From positions 4,712,001 through 4,776,000 of the forward strand of contig NZ_CP033831.1 of assembly GCF_003812745.1 (NCBI RefSeq): a stretch of 64,000 nt of DNA, written 5' to 3'. This document shows positions 19,719 to 27,816 of the stretch, piece after piece. The position numbers and the translations under genes were made by a program. How positions within the stretch are numbered: position 1 is the first letter of the stretch; each line of letters starts with the position of its first letter. Source of the stretch: Serratia sp. FDAARGOS_506. Its GTDB lineage: Bacteria; Pseudomonadota; Gammaproteobacteria; Enterobacterales; Enterobacteriaceae. Below the pieces are notes generated by a model. That model saw only the letters and a list, made by a program, of their open reading frames with translations. It searched no databases and was not told the DNA's origin.

Positions 19719-19929
19719 GGTAAATCCTCCTGTTCTTTAGGCGCGTATTCAAACACTGAAGGCCCCGCCCTGCAATACTAAAAAACCGCGGCAAACCGGA
19801 AAGGCGCGGCGAGGGGCCGCCCCGGCGCAGGCGAACAATTTCCCGAATGACAGGAAGTGATAAAAGAGCGGAAAATCACTGTCCTATACGGTAAGATAGG
19901 GCACTTTGCAGATTACTAAGCGCAATTTT

Positions 19930-20157
19930 ATGCCACAATCATCCCGTTACAGTGACGAACACGTTGAACAACTGCTCTCAGAGCTGGTCAATGTTCTGGA
20001 AAAACACCATACCCCCACCGATCTTTCCCTGATGGTGCTGGGCAACATGGTCACTAATTTGATCAACACCAGCGTTGCCCCCGCGCAGCGGAAAACCCTG
20101 GCGAGATCGTTCGCGGAAGCCCTGCAGGCTTCTGTCCGTGAAGATAAAGCGCATTAA
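19930..20157 (+). CDS. yejL: YejL, conserved small protein (UPF0352)
   Basis: 75 residues from the ATG at 19930 ([20 protein letters not shown]). The internal [16 protein letters not shown] segment is the conserved core of the family. Function is unknown. It lies 9 bp before yejM, suggesting one transcript. Confidence 0.92.
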   Translation: MPQSSRYSDEHVEQLLSELVNVLEKHHTPTDLSLMVLGNMVTNLINTSVAPAQRKTLARSFAEALQASVREDKAH

Positions 20158-20166
20158 TATTTACTT

Positions 20167-21948
20167 ATGGTGACAAACCGTCAGCGTTATCGTGAAAAAG
20201 TCTCCCAGATGATCAGCTGGGGGCACTGGTTCGCCTTATTCAACATTCTGCTCGCCCTTGGGCTGGGCAGCCGCTACCTGTTTGTCACCGACTGGCCCGC
20301 CTCCCTGCTGGGCCGGGTTTATGCCCTGGTCAGCCTGCTGGGGCATTTCAGCTTTATCGTGTTCGCCGGCTATTTGCTGGTGATCTTCCCGCTCACCTTC
20401 GTGGTGATGTCGCAGCGGCTGCTGCGATTTATTTCCGCCGCGTTGGCCACCGCTGGGCTCACACTGTTGCTGGTCGACAGCGAAGTGTTCTCCCATTTCC
20501 ACCTGCACCTCAATCCGGTGGTGTGGGATCTGGTGGTCAACCCGGACCAAAGCGAGCTTTCACGCGACTGGCAGCTGATGTTTATCTGCGTGCCGGTGAT
20601 CTTCCTGGTGGAGATGCTGTTCGGCACCTGGAGCTGGCAGAAGCTGCGCAGCCTGAATCGCCGCCGTTTCGGCAAGCCGCTGGCGGCGCTGTTTATCAGC
20701 GCCTTTTTCGCTTCGCACCTGATTTATATCTGGGCTGACGCCAACTTCTATCGCCCGATCACCATGCAGCGGGCCAACCTGCCGCTCTCGTACCCGATGA
20801 CCGCGCGCAAGTTCCTCGAAAAACATGGCCTGCTCGACCAGCAAGAGTATGAGCGCCGCCTGGTGCAACAAGGCAACCCGGAAGCGGTGGCGGTGGAATA
20901 TCCGCTCAGCGATCTCAGCTACGGCGATAAAGGCAGCGGCTATAACCTGCTGATGATCGTGGTGGACGGCATCCGCGCCAAAGACGTGGCGCAAGACATG
21001 CCGGCGCTGACGCGCTTCGCCCAGGAAAACGTGCGTTTCAGCGATCACTACAGTTCAGGCAACCATGCCGATACCGGGCTGTTCGGCCTGTTCTACGGCA
21101 TTTCCCCAACCTATCTGGACAGCGTGCTCGCCGGCCGCAAGCCGTCAGCGCTGATCAATGCGCTCAGCGATCAAGGCTACCAGCTGGGGTTGTTCTCCTC
21201 CGACGGCTTCAACGCCAGCCTGTACCGTCAGGCCCTGTTGACCGACTTCTCACTGCCGACGCCGGCGCCGCAAAGCGACGCGCAAACCACGCAGCAATGG
21301 CAACGTTGGCTGGCGGATCAGGGCGACAAAGAGCCGTGGTTCTCCTATATCAACTTCAGCGGCGCCGAGCCGGCCGACGGTGCCAAAACCCCGGCGCCGG
21401 CCGACTTTATCCAACGCTATCGCACCGGCGCGCAAGACGTGGACGCCCAGATAACCCAGGTGCTGGACACCCTGAAACAGCGCGGCCTATTGGATAAAAC
21501 CGTGGTGGTGATCACCGCCGAGCACGGCGTCGAATTCAACGACAGCGGCAAAGATCAGTGGGGGGCCGGCTCCGCCTTCAATCAGGCGCAGTTGCAGGTA
21601 CCTTTGGTGATCCATTGGCCGGGCACCCCGGCACAGACCATCAGCAAGCTGACCGGCCATAACGACGTGATGCGCACCTTGATGCAACGGTTACTGCACG
21701 TGAAGACCGCGCCGAAAGATTATTCGCAGGGCGAAGATCTGTTCACCGCCCAGCGCCGCAACAACTGGATCGCCACCGGCGATGGCAACCAGCTGGTGAT
21801 CACCACGCCGACACAAACGCTGATGCTGGACAACAGCGGCAACTATCGCGTCTACGATCAGAACGGCGAAGAGATAAAAGACGAGAAACCGCAGCTTGCT
21901 CTGCTGTTGCAGGTGCTGACCGATGTAAAACGCTTTATCGCCAACTAA
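20167..21948 (+). CDS. yejM: YejM (PbgA/LapC), inner-membrane regulator of LPS synthesis
   Basis: 593 residues. Five N-terminal transmembrane helices (about residues 15-190) are followed by a periplasmic alkaline-phosphatase/sulfatase-fold domain with VVDGIRAKD and AEHGVEFND. In E. coli it senses periplasmic LPS and controls LpxC turnover through LapB. A start in this region behind the yejL stop fits coupled expression. Another lipid-A-related gene, lpxT, lies upstream in the same conserved block. Confidence 0.95.
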   Translation: MVTNRQRYREKVSQMISWGHWFALFNILLALGLGSRYLFVTDWPASLLGRVYALVSLLGHFSFIVFAGYLLVIFPLTFVVMSQRLLRFISAALATAGLTLLLVDSEVFSHFHLHLNPVVWDLVVNPDQSELSRDWQLMFICVPVIFLVEMLFGTWSWQKLRSLNRRRFGKPLAALFISAFFASHLIYIWADANFYRPITMQRANLPLSYPMTARKFLEKHGLLDQQEYERRLVQQGNPEAVAVEYPLSDLSYGDKGSGYNLLMIVVDGIRAKDVAQDMPALTRFAQENVRFSDHYSSGNHADTGLFGLFYGISPTYLDSVLAGRKPSALINALSDQGYQLGLFSSDGFNASLYRQALLTDFSLPTPAPQSDAQTTQQWQRWLADQGDKEPWFSYINFSGAEPADGAKTPAPADFIQRYRTGAQDVDAQITQVLDTLKQRGLLDKTVVVITAEHGVEFNDSGKDQWGAGSAFNQAQLQVPLVIHWPGTPAQTISKLTGHNDVMRTLMQRLLHVKTAPKDYSQGEDLFTAQRRNNWIATGDGNQLVITTPTQTLMLDNSGNYRVYDQNGEEIKDEKPQLALLLQVLTDVKRFIAN

Positions 21949-21983
21949 CTGCTTAAAACTAAAGCAATCAAGTGGCGAGGCGC

Positions 21984-22014
21984 TTGCATTAACATCGGGA
22001 ATCGGTAGTATGAT
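21984..22014 (+). promoter_or_regulatory. Promoter of tRNA-Pro
   Basis: TTGCAT with either TAGTAT (16-bp spacing) or TATGAT (19-bp spacing) as -10, leaving only a few bases before the mature tRNA 5' end. Upstream is GC-poor. Confidence 0.55.
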
Positions 22015-22026
22015 TTTTCATAGCAT

Positions 22027-22103
22027 CGGCATGTAGCGCAGCCTGGTAGCGCACCGTCATGGGGTGTCGGGGGTCGGAGGTTCGAATCCTCTCATGCCGA
22101 CCA
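22027..22103 (+). tRNA. proL: tRNA-Pro, anticodon GGG
   Basis: 77 nt including CCA. The acceptor CGGCATG pairs with CATGCCG; D arm GCGC/GCGC; anticodon loop ATGGGGT with GGG at 22061-22063; T arm GGAGG-TTCGAAT-CCTC. Close to E. coli proL, which also follows yejM. Confidence 0.97.
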
Positions 22104-22795
22104 AGTTCAAGAAAACCTGCTGTTACAGCAGGTTTTTTTTCGTCTTCACATTGAGAGGATGAGAATCTCCGAAGGAGGTTCGAGTCGAACGTAGTGAGAC
22201 CACGTTGCTTTAGCAACGGCCCGCAGGGCAAGCATCGAAGATGCGCATAATCCTCTCATGCCGACCAAGTTCAAGAAAACCTGCTGTTACAGCAGGTTTT
22301 TTTTCGTCTTCACATTGAGAGGATGAGAATCTCCGAAGGAGGTTCGAGTCGAACGTAGTGAGACCACGTTGCTTTAGCAACGGCCCGCAGGGCAAGCATC
22401 GAAGATGCGCATAATCCTCTCATGCCGACCAAGTTCAAGAAAACCTGCTGTTACAGCAGGTTTTGTTTCGTCTTCACGTTGAGAGGATGAGAATCTCCGA
22501 AGGAGGTTCGAGCCGAACGTAGTGAGACCACGTTGCTTTAGCAACGGCCCGCAGGGCAAGCATCGAAGATGCGCATAATCCTCTCATGCCGACCAAGTTC
22601 AAGAAAACCTGCTGTTACAGCAGGTTTTGTTTCGTCTTCACGTTGAGAGGATGAGAATCTCCGAAGGAGGTTCGAGCCGAACGTAGTGAGACCACGTTGC
22701 TTTAGCAACGGCCCGCAGGGCAAGCATCGAAGATGCGCATAATCCTCTCATGCCGACCAAGTTCAAGAAAACCTGCTGTTACAGCAGGTTTTTTT
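22104..22795 (+). repeat. Four tandem 164-bp repeats derived from the tRNA-Pro 3' end
   Basis: Units lie at 22104-22267, 22268-22431, 22432-22595 and 22596-22759, with a partial fifth to 22795. Each unit has a terminator hairpin, a spacer, a structured segment (hairpins GTTGC-ttta-GCAAC and GCATC-gaa-GATGC) and ends with the last 19 nt of the tRNA (22085-22103). Units one and two look the same as each other, as do three and four; the pairs differ at a few bases. The design recalls the rtT repeats after E. coli tyrT, which also carry tRNA 3' ends. Short minus-strand open frames in it are not called. Confidence 0.95.
22112..22140 (+). terminator. Intrinsic terminator of tRNA-Pro (first of five copies)
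   Basis: An 11-bp stem AAAACCTGCTG-tta-CAGCAGGTTTT is followed by more T. The same hairpin recurs at 164-bp intervals near 22276, 22440, 22604 and 22768; in copies three and four a G interrupts the T run. Confidence 0.9.
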
Positions 22796-22805
22796 CGTCC
22801 GTCGT

Positions 22806-25800
22806 TTACGCGGAAAGTTTAACGATCGCCGCCGGAATACCCTGGCGCACCGCCGCTCCGGTCACCCAATCCAGCCAGGTGTTCGGCACTTCGCGCGTAG
22901 GATCGGCAAAGCCCAAATCGTTAAGGTTGATGCCGGCGGCAATGCGCTCATCCATCGCCAGCGGTTCGCCGTCCAGGTAGTGCTGGCTGGCGCCCATCTC
23001 CCGGTGACCATAGCCATGTTCCACCGCGATCACACCGGGCATCACCCCCGCCAGCAAGCTAATCTGCACCTCCCGGCTGCCGCCCGGCGTACTGATGCTC
23101 ACCCAATCGCCGTGTTGAATGCCGAAACGCACCCCATCCGCCGGGTTCAGGGCCACCAGGTTCACCGGCTTCACGTCGTGCAGGCGCCGGATCACCGCGG
23201 TGGAGCTGCTCATCACATTGGATTTGAAGGACATCAACCGCAGCGGCCACTGCCGCTCGGGGTAGAGCTCTTCCACCGCGCGACCGTCCGACAAACGTGC
23301 CGGGTAGCAGGTGGGGCAGCCGCTGAAACGCTCGCCGGTGATAGCATACCGGTGCTTCGCCACTTCCGCATTCCAGATCTGCAGCGGCTTCTCCCAACGG
23401 TTGCCCACGCTGCCGTCGCGGCGGCCGCTGTCATGATCGGCGAAGCGGCCGCCGCGGCTGTAGATAAACGCCACGCGATCGATTTCATCGGCGCGCAGCG
23501 TCTGCGCAAGCTGCGGCAACAAGCGATCAACGCCGCACAGCGCCAGCTCTTCCGCCCTCGCGGCCGGCACCGGCGCCTTGCCGGCAAACGCCACGTTGGC
23601 GGCAGCGCGCAGATAGTAATCCTCAGCACGGTTGAGCGGCAGCAGCCCGCCCTGGCCGTCGCCGACAGCGCGATCGCCGAACCCTGGCAGCGCCAGGCGT
23701 TTGGCGACGGCGATGCAAAACGCCTCCATGGAGATCGGCTGCCCTTGCGCCGTTTTCGCGGTCGCCGGCGTCACTACCGGCCAACGCGCGGTGGTGGCCT
23801 TGCTGGCGACGCCGCCCCAGGGGGCGCTGAATCCCCAACTCTCAAAGTTATGGGTATCCGGGATGATATAGTCGGCCAGCGCCGTCGTTTCGTTGATAAA
23901 CGCATCGATGGCGATAAACAGCGGTAAACGCGCCGGATCTTTAAGCCGCTCCTCCGCCACGCCGCGCAACCCGGCAATACCGTACAGGGGGTTGGTCATG
24001 TTCGAGATCCAGGCTTTGAGCCCGTACGGATAACCCGCCAGCGCCGACGTCAGCAGCTCGGTCAACTGCCCGGCAACGAACGGATACCAGGGTGCCCTGG
24101 CCGGCCAGGGTGAAACACCCGCCGCCACTTTTTCGCGGTATTCGTCGGAGGCTTCATAGGCGGCCTTGCTGCGCGCGATATTCAGCCCTTTCGGTTTTAC
24201 CAGGCCGGGAAAATCGACCAGGTTATAGCGCGGCCCCTCGGCGAAACCATTGAATTTACCGCCGCCGACGAACACTCCCCCCTCCAGGCTAAGGTTACCG
24301 ATCAGCACGTTGAGCATCATCACCGCCCAGGTATTGTAAAATCCGTTCGCCGCCATCATCCCGCCATGAGCGATCACCGCCGCCTTGCGCCCATGGGCGG
24401 TAAAGGCCTCGGCCAGCGCCGCGATGCGCGCCACCGGCACGCCGCATTGCCGGCTATACGCTTCCGGCGACAGTTTGTCGGCGGCCTCTTTCAGGCACTG
24501 GAAGCCGCTCTTCACCGCCACCTGCGCGCCGTCGTGCAGCGTCACCGTGCGGGTTACCCACAGTTCGGCGCGGTCGCATGCCTCGGCCGGCACCAGTTCC
24601 CCCGCGCCGTTGACCACCAGCGGCGACGCCGACTCGACGCCGTTTAGATGGGCCAGCGTCAGATGCTGCCCCGCCAACGGGTGCTCGCTCTCGGCGATCA
24701 CCAGATGCGTGGCATTGGTCCAGCTCTTCTCGCCGGCACGCTGCATAGCGGCCTCCGACGGGATGGCGAGATAACCGGCCTGATAACGCCGGTTGTCGAG
24801 GATCCAACGGATCATCGCCATCGCCAGCGCCGAATCGGTGCCCGGCAGCACCGGGATCCAATGGCCATGATCGTCCGCCAGCGTGGTGGTCAGCGGCAGC
24901 GCCGGCGCCACCACCGCATAGCGGAACTCGCTGCGCAATCTGGCGCTGGCCAACTGTCGAGCCTGGCGCTTGAACGGGTTGCCGGACTGCGCCGGCGAGG
25001 TGCCCATAAACAGCGCGAATTCGACCTGTTCCCAGTCCGGTTTCACATGCGGGTTCTTGTCCAGATCGTTCATCAATGCACCGGAGCCGGCACGGTAGGC
25101 CAGCCCACAGTAAGCGCCGTGCGCACCGAAGTTTTTGCTGCCGAAACTGTTCTGGGCGAAGCGCCGCAGGAAGCTGTCGCGCCCGTCGTCACCGGCGTTG
25201 GTCACCAGCAGCTGGTTGGCTTTCGGCCCCAGCCCCGGCCGCCGGGCGTCGATCGGCGTTTCCAGGTCGCGGATCGCCCGCAGGCCGTCCACATGCCCCT
25301 CGCCGAACAGATCACCGCCCTCCACCACTTCAGCGATCAGCTGCTCAAAGCTGATGCGCTGCCACTTGCCCTCGCCGCGTTTGCCGACGCGCTTCATCGG
25401 CTCCAGCACGCGCAGCGGGCTGTAAAGCCCCTCCAGCAGCGTGGCGCCGCGTGCGCAGGCGGTGGAACGGGCGTCGAGGCCGCTCTCGCCACCCAGCTGC
25501 GCCAACGCGTCCTGCAGCGGCAAGGCCGAGTCAACGTGCCGTTCCTGAGACAGCGGATGATAAGGATTGCCGGCAATGCGCAATACCCGGCCAGTCTGCC
25601 TGTCCACCCGAACCCGCACGCCGCACTGCGTCCAACAGCCGAAACACTGGGTCATCGAGATGGCCTGCTGCGGATTGCCTTGCCATTCCGGCATTGCCCG
25701 CCCTTCGGGCGGCAGGGAGTTGCCGTTGATGCGATCCAACGTCACCCGCCCTGAGGTGCCGTGAATCAAACCGTCGATCGCCCGTTTGGCGACCTCGCGA

Positions 25801-25877
25801 TAGCTCAGGCCAAAAGCGGACAGCCCGCCGAAGGCCAGGCCCACTTTCAACCACTGACGCCGGGTGAGTTTAGCCAT
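22806..25877 (-). CDS. ttrA: Tetrathionate reductase catalytic subunit TtrA
   Basis: 1023 residues, full length. A periplasmic molybdopterin enzyme that reduces tetrathionate to thiosulfate in anaerobic respiration. A twin-arginine signal (MAKLTRRQWLKVGLAFGG) directs folded export. A [4Fe-4S] motif CFGCWTQC follows near residue 79. The start overlaps the ttrC stop by eight bases, so it is the last gene of ttrB-ttrC-ttrA. The stop lies 10 bp from the tRNA-Pro repeat array. Confidence 0.95.
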   Translation of the reverse strand: MAKLTRRQWLKVGLAFGGLSAFGLSYREVAKRAIDGLIHGTSGRVTLDRINGNSLPPEGRAMPEWQGNPQQAISMTQCFGCWTQCGVRVRVDRQTGRVLRIAGNPYHPLSQERHVDSALPLQDALAQLGGESGLDARSTACARGATLLEGLYSPLRVLEPMKRVGKRGEGKWQRISFEQLIAEVVEGGDLFGEGHVDGLRAIRDLETPIDARRPGLGPKANQLLVTNAGDDGRDSFLRRFAQNSFGSKNFGAHGAYCGLAYRAGSGALMNDLDKNPHVKPDWEQVEFALFMGTSPAQSGNPFKRQARQLASARLRSEFRYAVVAPALPLTTTLADDHGHWIPVLPGTDSALAMAMIRWILDNRRYQAGYLAIPSEAAMQRAGEKSWTNATHLVIAESEHPLAGQHLTLAHLNGVESASPLVVNGAGELVPAEACDRAELWVTRTVTLHDGAQVAVKSGFQCLKEAADKLSPEAYSRQCGVPVARIAALAEAFTAHGRKAAVIAHGGMMAANGFYNTWAVMMLNVLIGNLSLEGGVFVGGGKFNGFAEGPRYNLVDFPGLVKPKGLNIARSKAAYEASDEYREKVAAGVSPWPARAPWYPFVAGQLTELLTSALAGYPYGLKAWISNMTNPLYGIAGLRGVAEERLKDPARLPLFIAIDAFINETTALADYIIPDTHNFESWGFSAPWGGVASKATTARWPVVTPATAKTAQGQPISMEAFCIAVAKRLALPGFGDRAVGDGQGGLLPLNRAEDYYLRAAANVAFAGKAPVPAARAEELALCGVDRLLPQLAQTLRADEIDRVAFIYSRGGRFADHDSGRRDGSVGNRWEKPLQIWNAEVAKHRYAITGERFSGCPTCYPARLSDGRAVEELYPERQWPLRLMSFKSNVMSSSTAVIRRLHDVKPVNLVALNPADGVRFGIQHGDWVSISTPGGSREVQISLLAGVMPGVIAVEHGYGHREMGASQHYLDGEPLAMDERIAAGINLNDLGFADPTREVPNTWLDWVTGAAVRQGIPAAIVKLSA

Positions 25878-26895
25878 GTTGTTTTCTCCGCAGTAAAAAC
25901 GCCTGTGCTTCGCGCACCATGATCATTAACGCCAGCCACAGCCCGAAGGTGCCGACGATCGCCAGCAAACCATCGGTACCCAGCGGCAGGCTATAGGGGT
26001 AATAAGACGCGTTGTATTTCGGGACGATTTGCACCTCGATCAACAGCGTCCAGCGCATTAACCAGTTCAACCCCAGCGCGCCGGCCACCAGCAGCAGCGC
26101 GCCACCGCGCGGCAAACGTCGATAGGCAACCCAGGCGGCGCACGCCAGCGTCAGTGCCCACAGCGCGATCCACCCGGCGGCATACTGACGCGCCGTCGCC
26201 TGCGTATGCAGCCAGTGGCGAACCGCCGCGCCGGATAGCGTATCGCCGCACACCCACAGCAGGATCGCCCCGCCGAGCAGCAACAGCGTCAGCAGTGTCC
26301 CGCGCGCCAGCGGCGCTTGCAGGCAGGGCCGTTTGCGCATCGCCAACAGCAACAGGGCCAAGAGCGCCTGCAGTGCGCTGAGGAACATCACGATCGGAAA
26401 TCCGTAGCTGAACCAGATGGGACGGGCGCGCACAACGGAAACCTCACGCCCGGTGTATAACAGCAGGCCGATAGCCACCACCGCGCAGGCAGGTGCGATC
26501 CCACGCAACAACGCAACCGGTCTGCCCGTCAGCCGCGTAAATTCGATCGCGATAAACCACAGGCCGATCAGCAAGGTAAACAGCGGCAAGAACAACGCCC
26601 CCCACGGCATCCACGACCAGGGCGTCGGATAAGCGTAGAAATGCCAGAAACGGGCGGTTTGGTGCAGGTCAGCGGTCAACGCCAGCGGCGCGGTGATGGC
26701 GCACGTCAGCCCAATAAACAGCGCCGTGCGCTCCAGATGTGCGGCGTTATCCCCACCGCGCCAGCGCCACACGCAGGCCAGCAGCGCGGCGCAGGCGGCG
26801 ATGCCGATAAAAAAGAAATATTGCACGGCCCACGGCAGCCAACTCACCGCCTGCGGCTGGCTCAGCACTTCTGCGATCATCAGTTGGCGGCTCAT
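25870..26895 (-). CDS. ttrC: Tetrathionate reductase membrane subunit TtrC (NrfD-like)
   Basis: 341 residues from the ATG at 26895, which overlaps the ttrB stop as ATGA. A polytopic NrfD/PsrC-family anchor with about nine hydrophobic spans; it passes quinol electrons to TtrB. Residues such as FLIGLWFIAIEFTRLTGR match this family. Confidence 0.93.
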   Translation of the reverse strand: MSRQLMIAEVLSQPQAVSWLPWAVQYFFFIGIAACAALLACVWRWRGGDNAAHLERTALFIGLTCAITAPLALTADLHQTARFWHFYAYPTPWSWMPWGALFLPLFTLLIGLWFIAIEFTRLTGRPVALLRGIAPACAVVAIGLLLYTGREVSVVRARPIWFSYGFPIVMFLSALQALLALLLLAMRKRPCLQAPLARGTLLTLLLLGGAILLWVCGDTLSGAAVRHWLHTQATARQYAAGWIALWALTLACAAWVAYRRLPRGGALLLVAGALGLNWLMRWTLLIEVQIVPKYNASYYPYSLPLGTDGLLAIVGTFGLWLALMIMVREAQAFLLRRKQHG

Positions 26896-27629
26896 CGTCC
26901 CTCCCCCCATAAGGCGACCTGCGCCCGCCCCGGCAGCGGCGTGACGAAGGCGTCATCCAGCCCCAGATAGAACACATGAGGCGCGGTTTGGTTTTCCGGC
27001 TTGAGGACTTTGATCTCGGCCTCGTAGCGCCGCAGCAGCTTGCTTAGCGTGCTGTGCGGATCGCGCATGTCGCCGATGATCCGCGCCCCTCCCACGCACG
27101 ACTCCACGCACGCCGGCAGCAATCCCGCCTCCAGCCGATGTACGCAGAAAGTGCACTTATCCGCGGTTTGCGTAGCGTGATTGATAAAACGGGCATCGTA
27201 CGGACAGGCCTGCACACAATAGGCGCATCCCACGCAGCGTTTGTTGTCGACCACCACGATCCCGTCCTCGCGCTGGAAGGTGGCCTGCACCGGGCATACC
27301 GGCACGCAGGGCGGGTTGTCGCAGTGGTTGCACAGCCTGGGCAGCAGCACGTTGGTCGCTACTTCCTCCCCTTCGAGGCTGACCTGATACTGGTTTACCG
27401 TGGTGCGAAATTCACCGTGCGGCGTCTGGTTTTCAATGGCGCAGCTGACGGTACAGGCCTGGCACCCGACGCAGCGCCGTAAATCGATCAGCATCGCGTA
27501 GCGGCGGCGAATATCCCCCTCGCGCCGCGTCGGCGCCCACGCCAGCCCGGCTTCCGCCATGGGGATCAGCGAAGCCCCCGCCGTCAACACGCCCAGCCGC
27601 TGCAAAAACTGCCGTTTACCGAAATCCAT
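26892..27629 (-). CDS. ttrB: Tetrathionate reductase iron-sulfur subunit TtrB
   Basis: 245 residues from the ATG at 27629. Four cysteine clusters for four [4Fe-4S] centres are visible: CVGCQACTVSC, CNHCDNPPCVPVC, CVGCAYCVQAC and CTFCVHRLEAGLLPACVESC. The signal GKRQFLQRLGVL carries Lys-Arg in place of the invariant twin arginine, a natural Tat variant described for Salmonella TtrB. First gene of the ttrBCA operon, divergent from ttrS. Confidence 0.94.
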   Translation of the reverse strand: MDFGKRQFLQRLGVLTAGASLIPMAEAGLAWAPTRREGDIRRRYAMLIDLRRCVGCQACTVSCAIENQTPHGEFRTTVNQYQVSLEGEEVATNVLLPRLCNHCDNPPCVPVCPVQATFQREDGIVVVDNKRCVGCAYCVQACPYDARFINHATQTADKCTFCVHRLEAGLLPACVESCVGGARIIGDMRDPHSTLSKLLRRYEAEIKVLKPENQTAPHVFYLGLDDAFVTPLPGRAQVALWGEGR

Positions 27630-27740
27630 GCGCCTTTCCCCCGCCCTGGGCATCACCCCGATCACGCTATTGATGCCCGTTAGATGAATAAACAATGTCG
27701 ATGATTTACAGTGTAAAAATGGCATTGGGCTCAGCTCTAT

Positions 27741-27754
27741 TGTGGTTAACCACA
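27741..27754. promoter_or_regulatory. Palindrome in the ttrB/ttrS divergent region
   Basis: TGTGGTTAACCACA is a perfect 14-bp dyad, 112 bp from ttrB and 63 bp from ttrS. A site for TtrR is a reasonable guess given the position, but I know of no fixed consensus to test it against. Confidence 0.45.
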
Positions 27755-27768
27755 TACCGAACCTAACG

Positions 27769-27782
27769 TTGATCTAAAACAA
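27769..27782. promoter_or_regulatory. FNR-like box upstream of ttrS
   Basis: TTGATCTAAAACAA differs from TTGAT-N4-ATCAA at one position. Salmonella ttr expression needs FNR, so anaerobic control here is plausible. Confidence 0.45.
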
Positions 27783-27816
27783 GTGACGGCAGGCAGATTG
27801 CCCACCAGGAGGGGCC

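Noticed and set aside
22210..22723. Repeated 61-codon minus-strand frames inside the tRNA-Pro repeats
   Set aside because: They recur only because the DNA repeats; 164 is not a multiple of three, so they never join into one frame, and the content is that of terminator and tRNA sequence.
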